A stretch of DNA of 64,000 nucleotides, taken from assembly GCA_963786945.1 (NCBI GenBank), contig CAWBAO010000004.1, positions 248,001-312,000 on the forward strand. Direction: 5' to 3'. Below are positions 51,888-60,850 of this stretch, piece after piece. The notes below the pieces were generated by a model. It was not told the origin of the DNA. It was given only the letters and a program-made list of their open reading frames with translations, and searched no databases. This DNA comes from JADKCZ01 sp963786945 (lineage in GTDB: Bacteria; Myxococcota; Myxococcia; Myxococcales; Anaeromyxobacteraceae). Positions within the stretch are counted from its first letter, which is position 1. Each line of letters starts with the position of its first letter. Both the position numbers and the translations under genes were made by a program.

Positions 51888-53399
51888 ATGCCGAGCCAGC
51901 ACCAATCCCTGCTTCCGTTGAAGGCCGCCCAGCGCGGTGTCCTGCTGCTCCTCCCGCTCCTCGTATTGCATCTCGGCGGCTGCGCGACGAGCCGGCCCCC
52001 CATCGTCGCGGCCGCGGATGCGGGCGACATCGGGGAGGTCAACCGCTTGCTGGCCAGCGGCTCCGACGTCAACGCCAGGGACCAATGGGGCCAGACCCCC
52101 CTGCATGACGCCGCCTTCAGGGGCAACAGGGAGATGGCCGAGCTGCTGATCACCCGAGGCGCGGACGTCAACGCCAAGGCCTTCACCGGCGAGACCCCGC
52201 TCTTCTTCGCGGCGAAGACCGGCCGGAAGGACATCGTCGACCTGCTGGTCGCCAGGGGCGCGCCGGTCGACGTCCACGCCAGGGTCGACGGTGGTGGGAC
52301 CCTGCTCCACTACGCCGCCCACGGAGGGCTTGCGGACTTCGCCGAGCTGCTGATCACCCGGGGCGCGGATGTCAACGCCAGGACCGTCGCGGGCGAGACC
52401 CCGCTCTTCCTCGCGGCGCTCGACGGCAGGAAGGAGGTCGTGGACCTGTTGATCGCCAGGGGCGCCTCGATCGACGTCCAGGCCAGGTTCGAGGGCGGCG
52501 CGACCCTGCTCCACGCCGCCGCGGTCGGAGGCCTTCCCGAACTCGCCGAGCTGCTGATCACGAGGAGGGCGGAGGTCGACGCCAGGGCCACCGGCAACAC
52601 CACCCCCCTGTACCTGGCGGCCAAGCAGGATCGAGCCGAGGTGGCTGTCGTGCTGATCGCGCATGGCGCGGACGTCAATGCCAGGACCAAGAGCCAGTTC
52701 ACCCCGCTCTTCGTCGCCGCCGAGAACGGGCACCCGAGGGTCACGGCCGTGCTCCTCGACCACGGGGCGGACCTACGAGCCGTCAGCAAGGACGGGATCA
52801 CGCCCCTGCTTCGGTCCATGCAGGCGCTCAAGATCGCCTATGCGCTGACCTCGGAGTCTCCCGCATCGGTCGACCAGCGGAGGCGGAACTCGCTGGTCGG
52901 CCCGAGGCTGGAGCAGGCGAGGGCCGCCCTGCGCGAAGGGAAACCGCAGTGGAGCGAGGTCGCCGTCCAGTTGATCGATCACGGCGCGGACGTCAATGCC
53001 GTCATCCCCGGTTCAGCCGACACCGACACGCCGCTGCTGGTCGCGTCCACCGTCGGCGACAAGGCCCTGGTGGCCGCCCTGATCGGCAAGGGCGTGGACG
53101 TGAACGGCGCCAGGGGTGCCAACGAGACGCCGCTGCACTCGGCGATCGCCGAGTCACACCTGGACGTTGCCGAGTTGCTGCTCGGTGCGGGGGCGAACGT
53201 CAACGCGCGGAACGTGAGCCAGAGGACGCCGCTGCACTTCGTGGCTCGCTTCACGCGAAACGGTCCGCTCGCCGAGTCGCTGATCGCCAAGGGCGCCGAC
53301 GTCGGAGCCAAGGACAAGGAGGGACGCACCCCCATGGACTTCGCCAGGGCCGCGGGGAACGACGTCGTGGGCGAGGTGCTGCGGCGACACGGTGGCTGA
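51888..53399 (+). CDS. Ankyrin-repeat lipoprotein
   Basis: This 503-residue lipoprotein has the lipobox LVLHLGGCATS. About twelve ankyrin repeats of 33 residues follow from residue about 38 (DQWGQTPLHDAAFRGNREMA, ELLITRGADVNAKAFTGETP, and so on). An irregular insert (about 315-365) separates the first eight or so from the last four. Ankyrin stacks bind proteins, so a periplasmic or surface interaction role is likely. ATG 51888 follows GGAGGAG; an upstream ATG at 51858 lacks one. It lies between the two paralogous N-module outer-membrane genes. Confidence 0.87.
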   Translation: MPSQHQSLLPLKAAQRGVLLLLPLLVLHLGGCATSRPPIVAAADAGDIGEVNRLLASGSDVNARDQWGQTPLHDAAFRGNREMAELLITRGADVNAKAFTGETPLFFAAKTGRKDIVDLLVARGAPVDVHARVDGGGTLLHYAAHGGLADFAELLITRGADVNARTVAGETPLFLAALDGRKEVVDLLIARGASIDVQARFEGGATLLHAAAVGGLPELAELLITRRAEVDARATGNTTPLYLAAKQDRAEVAVVLIAHGADVNARTKSQFTPLFVAAENGHPRVTAVLLDHGADLRAVSKDGITPLLRSMQALKIAYALTSESPASVDQRRRNSLVGPRLEQARAALREGKPQWSEVAVQLIDHGADVNAVIPGSADTDTPLLVASTVGDKALVAALIGKGVDVNGARGANETPLHSAIAESHLDVAELLLGAGANVNARNVSQRTPLHFVARFTRNGPLAESLIAKGADVGAKDKEGRTPMDFARAAGNDVVGEVLRRHGG

Positions 53400-53453
53400 C
53401 GCGCGATGGCCCACCGCCGCGGGGCAGGCCATGATGCTGGCAGGAGGTGACCC

Positions 53454-53958
53454 ATGCGCCGGCGCCTGGTCGCGACGGCCCTGATGCTGCTCTCCGGGTG
53501 CGTGACGATGCGGGTCGGCGCTGGAGTCTCGCACCAGGGCGACTCCGGCGAACCGCCCACGACGTACGACGCCGAGCTGGGCCTCATCATCCCGGTCAAC
53601 GACGGATTGGCCCTGTCGGCGCTCTCGGTGCTCCGGGCGCGGCATCCCGACGAGGACAATCGGCCCATCCTCGGCATCGAGGCGCTGTGGCTCTCGGCCT
53701 TCAAGGGGACGCGGCTGGACGGCGGAGACGGCGACACCTCCCGGCCGCGCAGCTTGCTGGCCGGGCGCGTCGAGGTCGGCCGGGACAACCTGGGGCGCTA
53801 CCTGGGCGTCGCCGCCGTGGCTCGGACCATCTTCGTCAACTGCGACGCGGCATCGCCGATTGATACCCTCGCTCTCGCTGGTCCTCAACGCCGGCTGGTA
53901 CGACGGGCCGGTCAGGGGGCCGTCGGTGGGCCTCGGCCTCTTGCTGGGAGTCTGGTGA
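53454..53958 (+). pseudogene. Small lipoprotein/beta-barrel protein, single frameshift
   Basis: This starts with MRRRLVATALMLLSGCVTM, a lipoprotein signal. Strand-like segments follow (MRVGAGVSHQGDSG, YDAELGLIIPVND, LLAGRVEVGRDNLGRYLG). Near 53865 the match passes to the next frame, SLSLVLNAGWYDGPVRGPSV, ending LGLLLGVW with a stop at 53956-53958. Repaired it would be about 168 residues with a C-terminal strand like a barrel. The single indel could be a base-calling error. Confidence 0.5.
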
Positions 53959-54051
53959 CGGATGGCACCCCACCACCCTCCCCTCCGGCCTCGCCCACGC
54001 ATGGCGCCAGCTCGTGGAGCTGGATCGACGCCCGGATGACTGCGCCCGGGA

Positions 54052-54880
54052 TCAGAAGCGGCCGGCCACCAGCAGGGCGCCGCCCCCCGGCGTGAGCCCC
54101 AGCGACACCGAGGGCGTGGTGGAGGCCGACGCCTTGCGGGGACCGACCACCTGGTCGAGGCCGACCACGGCGCCGACGCCCAGCAGCCCGACGTGCCAGG
54201 CGGCCATGTTGAGCCAGAAGCGATCGGAGTGGGAGTACCGATCCTTGCTCAGCTCGATCACGTTGTAGGCGCCGACGCCGGCCATCATCAGCCCCGCGGC
54301 CACCCCGATCAGCGCGCCGTTGGCTTCACCCTTGCCGTCGGCTTCGCCGTAGACCGTGGTCCCGAGGACGGGCGACAGGCCCACCAGCACCCAGCCCGCG
54401 GTCTGCGGATTCGACGCCGCGATGGCGCTGTAGAAGGCGAACATGGCCTCGGCGAGCACCACCGCCCCGGTCACCTGCAAGGCGGTCGGACCGGGGGGCT
54501 TCACCGCAGCGTCCGGGCCTTTGGGCGTGGCGGCCGGCTCGACGGCCGCGGCGTCCGGGCCTGTCGGCGTGACGGCTGCCTCGACGGGCGGAGCCGGCGG
54601 CCCCGGCTCGCGGTCCGGGGCGGGCGACGGCGTGGTGGGCTCGGCCTGCGGGGCGGCGGCGCCGGGAACCGAGGTGTCCTGGTACTCGATCCGCAGGACC
54701 TCGGCGGCGGGCAGCTTGCGCCGCTCGCCGCCCGGGAGACTGGATGGTCACGCTCACCTTCGGATCCGCCTCGATCACCTCACCGCGAAGCCGCCCGCCG
54801 TTCTTCAGGAAGACGGTGTCGTATGCCGGGGAGGTCCCGGCGATGAGGGCGGCGAGCGCGAGCTGGACGAGGACGGTCAC
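54052..54880 (-). pseudogene. Membrane protein with N-terminal 'LKNG-LRG' module, single frameshift
   Basis: The GTG 54880 start gives VLVQLALAALIAGTSPAYDT, then VFLKNGGRLRGEVIEADPKV, the same module as the gene at 50633-51496. At about 54740 an extra base breaks the frame. The correct frame continues LPGGERRKLPAAEVLRIEYQ. A Pro/Ala linker then leads to membrane-type helices (GAVVLAEAMFAFYSAIAAS, WVLVGLSPVLGTTVYGEADG, GALIGVAAGLMMAGVGAYNV) up to the stop at 54052. Repairing one base restores a 275-residue protein. Function unknown. Confidence 0.6.
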
Positions 54881-55748
54881 GGGTGCCTCTGGCAGGCCGA
54901 GCTGCGACCTCTCTGGCCGACGCGGAAGGCATCGAGAAGTCCGTCAAGGTCTTCCGTGGAAGTGGTTCTCGGGGGGAGAAGCCCAGGGACTCGAAGTGTC
55001 GGCGGAGAGGGCCGAACCGCCTGGAGCAGAGGACCGCGAAGAGCGCCACGGTACCCAGGGTGCCACCCGCAACTCCCAGCCACCTGACGAGCAGGCTCGC
55101 AACCACCGCAAGCGCAGGCAGGGCCACGAGCAGCAGGCCCAGCACCGACGCCGAGAGGGCGACGGGACCCGGGAGCGTGAGGCCCCTCTCGCGCGCACCG
55201 GCCCGCAGCCACGGCACCGTGAGCCCGAGGAGCCAGGGCACCATCACCGCGAGCATGACCAGCAGCAGGAGCGCGACGTCGGACGTCAGCCAGGTGAGCA
55301 CCGTCGCCCAGGTCCACCCCGCGAGCGATTCCTTCGTCGGCGAGAAGAAGCGCTGGTACCCCGTTCCGTCCCACCCCTGCACCAGGATGAAGTAGAGGAG
55401 GAAGTAGCCGAGCACCCACTGGAGGTAGGCGGCGAAGGGCCGGCCCTTCTCGTACAGCCGCCGCGCCACCCAGAATCCGACCAGGCCCTGGGTGATGTTG
55501 GTGATCCCGAAGAGTGCCACCAGCCACGCCGGTAGCTCTCGCGTACCGGCGTGCATGGTCTGCCACGACGGATTGCTCCACAGGGACACGAAGCCAGAGG
55601 GGGCGAGCACGATCGCGAGGAAGAGCAGGGTGTGGAAGGCGGGACCTTCCTTCACCAGATCGCGCACGCGGGACCCCGTGCCTGGCGCGCTCGCGAGCCC
55701 AAGTCCTGCTCCAATCCCGTACGACCAGAAGACATCCACCTGGACCAT
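54780..55748 (-). CDS. Polytopic membrane protein of unknown family
   Basis: The product begins MVQVDVFWSYGIGAGLGLAS with GGGGGAG upstream. It has about eight hydrophobic segments (AFHTLLFLAIVLAPSGFVSL, LVALFGITNITQGLVGFWVA, YLQWVLGYFLLYFILVQGW, VALLLLVMLAVMVPWLLGL). The open frame runs 100 bp into the start of the following gene. The last 35 or so residues are basic and unlike the rest, so a true stop near 54.88 kb with a lost base is possible. Same-strand neighbour: the frameshifted N-module gene. Confidence 0.55.
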   Translation of the reverse strand: MVQVDVFWSYGIGAGLGLASAPGTGSRVRDLVKEGPAFHTLLFLAIVLAPSGFVSLWSNPSWQTMHAGTRELPAWLVALFGITNITQGLVGFWVARRLYEKGRPFAAYLQWVLGYFLLYFILVQGWDGTGYQRFFSPTKESLAGWTWATVLTWLTSDVALLLLVMLAVMVPWLLGLTVPWLRAGARERGLTLPGPVALSASVLGLLLVALPALAVVASLLVRWLGVAGGTLGTVALFAVLCSRRFGPLRRHFESLGFSPREPLPRKTLTDFSMPSASAREVAARPARGTRDRPRPARARRPHRRDLPGIRHRLPEERRAASR

Positions 55749-55850
55749 CGGCGCTCCCCCGGTGCCAGAGGGAAGTTGGAGAGTCGGCCTCCAATCCGGA
55801 TCCGGCACACGCCCCGCTGCCTCAGCCCGCCACGGAAGAAGTTCGTCCCG

Positions 55851-56297
55851 TCAGGTGACCAGCTCCCCCATTTCCATGCGCTCCTTCAGGTTGTGGACGA
55901 GGGTGTCCCCGTCGCGCTCGTTGAGCCGCCGCAGGAGTGGCGTGGCGAGCCTGGCCAGCAGCGTCTTCGGTATCTCGTACTCGACCTCGAGGCTGAAGTC
56001 CGTTCCCTTGTCATGCGGCTCGAAGCTCCAGCGGAAGGTGCTCGGGATGCCACCGTCGTTCCTCATGAGGCGGACCCGGTCACGCTGCACCTCGAGCGTC
56101 TCGCTGTGGCCGTGGAACTTCAGACCCGCCATCTTGTAGACCCAGTCGAACTCCACGGCTCCATCCGGCCTTGCCTGGGCGTTCGAGACCTCGACCATGC
56201 TGGGCCAGATCTCGGTGAAGTGCGTCGCGTCCGTCAGGTAGTCGAAGATCTTGGCGGGTGGGGCTTCGATGAAGGTGCTCTTCTTGTACTTCTCCAT
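55851..56297 (-). CDS. SRPBCC (polyketide cyclase/dehydrase-like) family protein
   Basis: This 148-residue helix-grip protein begins MEKYKKSTFIEAPPAKIFDY with LTDATHFTEIWPSMVEVSN, the typical opening of the SRPBCC fold. It ends in a long helix (LLRRLNERDGDTLVHNLKER). The fold holds a hydrophobic pocket used for lipid or polyketide binding, or catalysis. ATG 56297 has GGAGG six bases upstream. It is followed upstream on the same strand by an acetoacetate-decarboxylase-like gene and an alpha/beta hydrolase, perhaps one small-molecule pathway. Confidence 0.8.
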   Translation of the reverse strand: MEKYKKSTFIEAPPAKIFDYLTDATHFTEIWPSMVEVSNAQARPDGAVEFDWVYKMAGLKFHGHSETLEVQRDRVRLMRNDGGIPSTFRWSFEPHDKGTDFSLEVEYEIPKTLLARLATPLLRRLNERDGDTLVHNLKERMEMGELVT

Positions 56298-56403
56298 GGT
56301 GTCCTCCGATCTGCTCACTTGCGGGCGGCCTCGTGGCGGGGACCGCCGGTCTTCTCGGGCCGGGACCTCTACCGTCCGTGGCGGAGTCCGGGGCTCGCTG
56401 GAC

Positions 56404-56500
56404 AGAGCGTCCGCCTCGGATCTGGGTCCAGCAAGAGTTGCGATGCCTCAGCCCTGTGGGGGCGACACTGGTAGGCGAACCGCAATGGGTCCGGCCCTCG
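56404..56500 (+). repeat. Intergenic repeat, copy 1 (degenerate)
   Basis: This stretch (GAGCGTCCGCCTCGGATCTG, then CTCAGCCCTGTGGGGGCGAC) resembles copies at 57511-57602 and 58790-58870. It fills much of the 332-bp gap (56298-56629) between the cyclase-like and decarboxylase-like genes; no gene is seen there. Confidence 0.5.
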
Positions 56501-56629
56501 GCTGACGCAGCCGACAGATCCGCCCGGTGGACTTGTCGCGACCGCGGAAGAGATGCGGCGGCCCATCCCTGGACCGCCCTCGCCAGGCCGGCCATGCCGA
56601 GAGAAGCGGTCGGGCGTGAGTGCGCTTCT

Positions 56630-57399
56630 TCAGGCCGGCGCGCCGGCATGCAGCCTGGCCCGCAGCTGAGGCAGCATCCCGTCGCGAACGGGTGCGCCCC
56701 GTCGAGCCCGAGATCCCTCAGGGTCTCGACCATTCGATGGCGGCCAGTCCCAAGCGTCAGCCTGAGCCCCCGCCCGGCCGAATAGCGGAACGCCCCTCGC
56801 ACCTCCATCACGGTGCGCAGCATCCTTCCGCCCAGGTGCGAGTAGAACACCAGATCAAGCGAAGGCCCTGGCCAGCGCCAGCGCACGGCTCCCGAGAGCG
56901 TGAGCAACGGGTCAGTTGCGCCTGGCTCCAGCACCTGTCCCTCGAAGGTGCCTGCCTGGGACCGGATTGGCAGTTCAGCCAGGAACTTCGGGAAGCCCCA
57001 CAACTCTCTCCCGCCGGTATCGGCAAAGGCTGTCGAGACCGGGAGGTCGAGAAGGTGGAAGCCGGCACGGCAGCGCATCCCGGGACGGAACAGTTCCAGC
57101 GGCCCCAACCTGGACGGCTGCGCGCTCGCCGGCATCACCGCCAAGGCGGAGCCTACTTCGTGGTAGGCGCCGATGGACGTGTCCCGGTGGTCGAAGAAGG
57201 CGAGCCCCAGGAGAGCTCGCTGCCCCGGGAAGCCGAGCGGCGCGAGCCCGGTCCCTTCCAGCGCGCGCCGCGCCCGTTCCGGCTCCACCCAGAAGAAGGC
57301 CAGCACCGCCGTTGAATCGGTATACAGGACGGGCAGGCTCGCTGGACCGAGCGAGGTCTTGACCTCCACCGCATCCACCTTCGGGAAGTCGCCAGCCAT
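56630..57399 (-). pseudogene. Acetoacetate-decarboxylase-family protein, frameshift near the 3' end
   Basis: The ADC fold is clear from FRPGMRCRAGFHLLDLPVST, then AFADTGGRELWGFPKFLAE and LAELPIRSQAGTFEGQVLE. The start is MAGDFPKVDAVEVKTSLGP. Near 56685 the frame is lost; in the neighbouring frame it ends DGMLPQLRARLHAGAPA with a stop at 56630-56632. Without the repair the frame would run on over the following gene. The family decarboxylates acetoacetate or acts as an aldolase-like enzyme via a Schiff-base Lys; the candidate Lys is in FPKFLAE. Substrate unknown. Confidence 0.7.
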
Positions 57400-57510
57400 G
57401 GTGGTCGCTCCGAGGCTGGTTGCGGCGGATGCGTTCCCGGGCAGGCCGGGACCAGTCCGGGAGTCCGCGGGACCTCCGGGACCAGCAGCCCCGGAGGATT
57501 ACCCTGCAAC

Positions 57511-57640
57511 TCAGGGTTGGCCTCCGGCTCGGCTTCGGCAAGCGCCCCTTTGTCTCAGCCCGGCGGGGGCGACTCGGCTCGGCGAACCAGGACGAGTCAG
57601 GCCGTCGCCACCTGCAGCGGCCACCGTGAGCGCCGGGCCA
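57511..57640 (+). repeat. Intergenic repeat, copy 2 with fragment of the small Cys-rich ORF
   Basis: The core at 57537-57575 (GGCAAGCGCCCCTTTGTCTC, then AGCCCGGCGGGGGCGACTC) differs from copy 3 (58817-58855) at one of 39 positions. Right after it, 57601-57638 closely matches the 3' part of the small gene at 58949-59251 (encoding ATCSGH). It looks like copy 3 with its middle deleted. It occupies the 347-bp gap 57400-57746. Confidence 0.6.
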
Positions 57641-57746
57641 GCAGAAATGCCAGGAGAATGCACCTCCGGCGTCCCAGGTCGTCGGGATGCTGGCTGGAGC
57701 CAACAGGGGCCTTGAGCGGCGTGCTCTTGGGCCTCGGCCCTGCCGG

Positions 57747-58617
57747 TCACTCCAACTGCGATGCCACGAAGGGGATCAGGAGGCGGTTCACCTCTTCCGG
57801 CCGCTCCATCGGCGCCAGGTGGCCCGCGCCCTCGATCCATCCCAGGCGCGCTCCTGCGATGGCGCCAGCGATGTGCTGGCTCAGCTCGGGGGGATAGCCG
57901 CGGTCCTCCCTGCCGCAGAGCACCAAGGTGGGAACCGTCACCGTGGACAGGCGCCCGAGGATGTCCGGCGCCTCGATGGCGACTGCCATGGCCGCTCGAA
58001 TCAGCGCCTCACGTGGGAGCGAGGTGGCGCTTCGGACGAACTCCTCCACCAGTTCCGGGCGCTCCCGCCGCGACCGTCGTGCCAGCATGAGCGGGGCGAT
58101 CTGGGTACGCGCGAGCCATGGCGGCAGGCCGAAGCGACGAACGAAGGCGACGAGAAGACGGTACTTCGCCTTGCGGTACGTCGTCTGCGCCTCAGCGCTG
58201 GCGTCGAGCAAGGCGAGCGCACCTACGACCGCCGGGTGGCGCAGCGTCGAGGTGCAGGGACAGCGCCGCGCCCCAGGACCAGCCCACGCAGAGCGCGCGC
58301 CGGACGTCCATCGCCGGCAGCGCGGTAGCGAGCACATCCGCGTGCTCCGCGAGATCGAATGGTGGGGGCACCTCGCTCCCGCCGTGGCCAGGAAGGTTGA
58401 GCGCCACCACTCGCCCAAGGCGTGCCAGGGGTTCGATCTGGGCTCTCCAGAGGCTGGAGTCGATGAAGAGCCCGTGCAGGAGGAGGAGGTCTGGGTCGTC
58501 GGGTCGTCGTCGCGCTCCGTGGATGGTGAACACCCACCTCCCCATGGATGTCTGCACTGCCCTGGGTGCCGATCGGGACTCGGGTACGGGCGGTGGGGCG
58601 ACGGTAGCTGGGAGCAT
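57747..58617 (-). pseudogene. Alpha/beta hydrolase, single frameshift
   Basis: The start MLPATVAPPPVPESRSAPRA follows AAGGAGG. The fold shows DLLLLHGLFIDSSLWRAQ with VVALNLPGHGGSEVPPPFD. The nucleophile elbow is CVGWSWGAALS (Ser in GxSxG). The acid lies near VLCGREDRGYPP and the catalytic His in WIEGAGHLAPMERPEEVN. Near 58240 one base is lost, and the second frame then carries LRHPAVVGALALLDAS and the rest to a stop at 57747. All catalytic residues are present, so a repaired enzyme would be functional. Substrate unknown. Confidence 0.72.
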
Positions 58618-58789
58618 GTCCGACCTCCTTCCTGAGGATCGCTGCCGCTGCGGGTGGTCAGGTGATGACGGGGAGCGCATTGGTGCTGCATCGGCGCCAG
58701 CGCTTGTGAAGGGCGCACCCATGCGTGCGGCGCTCGCGGCGCGTGCGGTCTACGGCCGATGCCGGACGAGGCTCCATGGGGCCCTCGGA

Positions 58790-58870
58790 TGGAGCGTCCG
58801 CATACGATCTGGATCAGGCAAGCGCCCCGTTGTCTCAGCCCGGCGGGGGCGACTCCGCCCGGTGAGCTGA
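58790..58870 (+). repeat. Intergenic repeat, copy 3
   Basis: The core 58817-58855 is nearly identical to copy 2, and the 5' flank GAGCGTCCGCATACGATCTG resembles copy 1. It stands 80 bp upstream of the small Cys-rich gene and may be its promoter region. It lies in the 331-bp gap 58618-58948, in which nothing else is seen. Confidence 0.6.
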
Positions 58871-58948
58871 GTCCGGTTTGATTGTCCTCCCGAGCCGGGC
58901 GTCAGCCCACCGTGGACAACCGGCGTCGGAGGTGATCTCCTTCCCTGC

Positions 58949-59251
58949 ATGGCCACCTCGACTCGTGCGTGTGACGCTCCAAACTGCGGCCTCGTCGCCA
59001 CGTTCACCCAGATGACTCGGACCGTGGCCAGCGTGTCGTGGGCAGACGGCTCGACGGAGACCCTGCTCGGGCTCCCGACCGACGGCTCCATCCGTTGCCC
59101 CGCTCACCGCGCCGGCTGGTGCCACAACCACTGCTGCAAGGAGGGCTTCCCCCACTCCACCACCGAGGCCGCCGCCACGTGCAGCGGCCACGGTGAGGAC
59201 CGGGATGGCCTGGACGCTCACGGGACGCACATCCTGGACCAGGGGACGTAG
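58949..59251 (+). CDS. Small Cys/His-rich protein
   Basis: This 100-residue product begins MATSTRACDAPNCGLVATFT. It has further Cys and His in IRCPAHRAGWCHNHCCKEGF and AATCSGHGED, a pattern suggesting zinc binding. No family is recognised. A fragment of its 3' end recurs at 57601-57638 next to a copy of the intergenic repeat, which suggests the gene plus its upstream region is a duplicated unit. Expression is unproven. Confidence 0.42.
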   Translation: MATSTRACDAPNCGLVATFTQMTRTVASVSWADGSTETLLGLPTDGSIRCPAHRAGWCHNHCCKEGFPHSTTEAAATCSGHGEDRDGLDAHGTHILDQGT

Positions 59252-59556
59252 GGAGGCTGGCCGTGGCCTTGCCGGCCACCCTCGACCCGTCGATTCTCCG
59301 CGCCGTCATCGCTCGCCCGGGATTCCGTCATCCTGGTTAGGGCGGGAAGGCTCGCGCCCGTCACGGAGGTACCGGTGACGTAGAGGATTCCCGCGAGCGA
59401 CGTGCAGCCTCGAGCCGCAAGCGCATCCCCACCGGCATTCCTGGCGATGACCCCGTTCCCGGTGCACTCCCCGCCATGAAGCCCATTCGCAGCATCGTTC
59501 GGTTCCCCGCATCCGAGGGCCATGGACAGCGCAGCCACCACCGGCACCCTTCGCAT
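59218..59556 (-). pseudogene. Truncated receptor-L/LRR-type lipoprotein
   Basis: ATG 59556 follows AAGGAGG. The signal VPVVAALSMALGCGEP is lipoprotein-like. The next 60 residues (GECTGNGVIARNAGGDALAA, GCTSLAGILYVTGTSVTGAS, LPALTRMTE) read like the start of the receptor-L-domain or leucine-rich lipoproteins of myxobacteria, which normally run for hundreds of residues. Here the likeness ends at about residue 73. A basic tail follows to a stop at 59218, overlapping the end of the convergent Cys-rich gene. The break coincides with a short fragment also found at 59624 and 62584. Confidence 0.5.
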
Positions 59557-59623
59557 GGCACGCCTCCTTCTTGCGTGATCCTGGCAGAGGCCCAGCGTCA
59601 GCCCCGCCTCGCAGCCTGGCCTC

Positions 59624-59797
59624 ATGCCCTCCAGCCTCGACCTCGATCCCGAGATGCTCCGGGCCGTCATCGCCCGCATGGAGGACCAGTTCTCCCCGCT
59701 GGACCGGCGCACCGCAAGCTGCGCCCTGTGCGAGTCGGCCGAGTCGAGTCGACTCCTGGGACAACTCCGGGTGGCGCTCCATAGCCGGCCAGCGTGA
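59624..59797 (+). CDS. Short Cys-containing ORF (57 aa)
   Basis: The product MPSSLDLDPEMLRAVIARME continues with a CxxC pair (ASCALCESAESSR) and stops at 59797. Its first 15 codons recur, diverged, at about 59271-59315 (TLDPSILRAVIAR) and 62584-62630 (LDPATLHAV). This hints at a repeated small gene in this patch. It lies in an otherwise gene-free 373-bp gap (59557-59929). Confidence 0.35.
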   Translation: MPSSLDLDPEMLRAVIARMEDQFSPLDRRTASCALCESAESSRLLGQLRVALHSRPA

Positions 59798-59929
59798 GGG
59801 AGACTAGGTCTGGCGCAGCCGGCACCCCGCTGGCGGGTTGTCCGGGGCGGGGGCCGCCGCTTGTCTGGACCGGGACGGGGCTGGAGCGGTGCCGCGGAAA
59901 CCGGAGCGGCCCAACCCGGAGCGCGAGAA

Positions 59930-60481
59930 CTACTCCAACAGGTCTGGAGATGGGTAGTAGTCGCCGAGGGCCCGAAGATGCACGTTCGCCGCAACCACCT
60001 GTGAACGCTCCTCTTCGCGAACAAGCGTGATGAGGCGGAAGCGGGCCTCGGGGAAGGCGACCGTGATGGCCAGGATCGCGATGGGCACCTTCGCGCCACC
60101 AGCGTCGAACGCGAAGGAGAGCGTCGTCTCTCGTCGCCCGCTCTCCTCTTGTTGCTCGTACTTGACGATGACATCCAATGCCGCATCGAAAGCACGGTCC
60201 GGCAAGCGCAGCAGCATCCTGTTGGGGTGGTCAAGAACTTCAGCCCAACCCCGCGCCGCGAGGTGGGCGAGTGGACCGTTACCCGACCAAGGAGTGGGGT
60301 GGGCGAGTGGATTGACACCGGACCAAGCGGCGGCGAATGAAGGATCCGGCCGATATGCGTCACGGGCAAGAGGAAGAATGCCCGCGAATTCGTCGAGGAG
60401 GCCACGAGAGTAGCCCACGGGGAATATGCCGCTGGGCCTCCGGCGGCCCCAAAGGAACACTTCCATCTTCGCTTCAGGCAT
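59930..60481 (-). CDS. Hypothetical protein
   Basis: This 183-residue product starts at ATG 60481 with GGAGGAG upstream. It reads MPEAKMEVFLWGRRRPSGIF, then DRAFDAALDVIVKYEQQEES and KVPIAILAITVAFPEARFRL, with an even, globular composition. No family recognised. GC content is a little lower than in the neighbours, consistent with an accessory gene. An earlier in-frame ATG lies at 60517. Confidence 0.6.
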   Translation of the reverse strand: MPEAKMEVFLWGRRRPSGIFPVGYSRGLLDEFAGILPLARDAYRPDPSFAAAWSGVNPLAHPTPWSGNGPLAHLAARGWAEVLDHPNRMLLRLPDRAFDAALDVIVKYEQQEESGRRETTLSFAFDAGGAKVPIAILAITVAFPEARFRLITLVREEERSQVVAANVHLRALGDYYPSPDLLE

Positions 60482-60655
60482 GGCGGGCTCCTCCAAAGGT
60501 GCATTCAATGCATGCACAACTTTAAAGCGTATCAGCCTTGGTGCATCCCCGCGGAATCGGAACCCCTTCCAGTCGATCTCGTTCGGTGACCTCGGCCTCC
60601 GGGGCGGCGACGCCGGTCCGGCTCCGCACCAGGGCCATGGCGGTCGTCCAGGGGG

Positions 60656-60820
60656 TCACGACCCGGAGCCTGTCCCGCCACGGGTCCGGGTGTCTCCCAT
60701 CAGCAGCGGCACGGCTGCGTGGGCCTGGCGCCCGGAGACCTCGCAGGGCACAGGATCGCCTGGCAGTCTGCCGGGGACGGGACGCCAGGAACCGGGGCAG
60801 TCGGTGGAAGTGGAAGCCAT
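60656..60820 (-). pseudogene. Degenerate copy of the short zinc-ribbon-like gene
   Basis: The product MASTSTDCPGSWRPVPGRLP then GDPVPCEVSGRQAHAAVPLL parallels the gene at 61697-61906. The second Cys of the CxxC pair is Ser here (CEVS), and the 3' end is shorter. It lies downstream of the DHFR-family gene on the same strand; the better copy lies upstream of it. Confidence 0.4.
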
Positions 60821-60850
60821 GGGCGGCGTCCAAGGTATCAAGCTGGGCTG

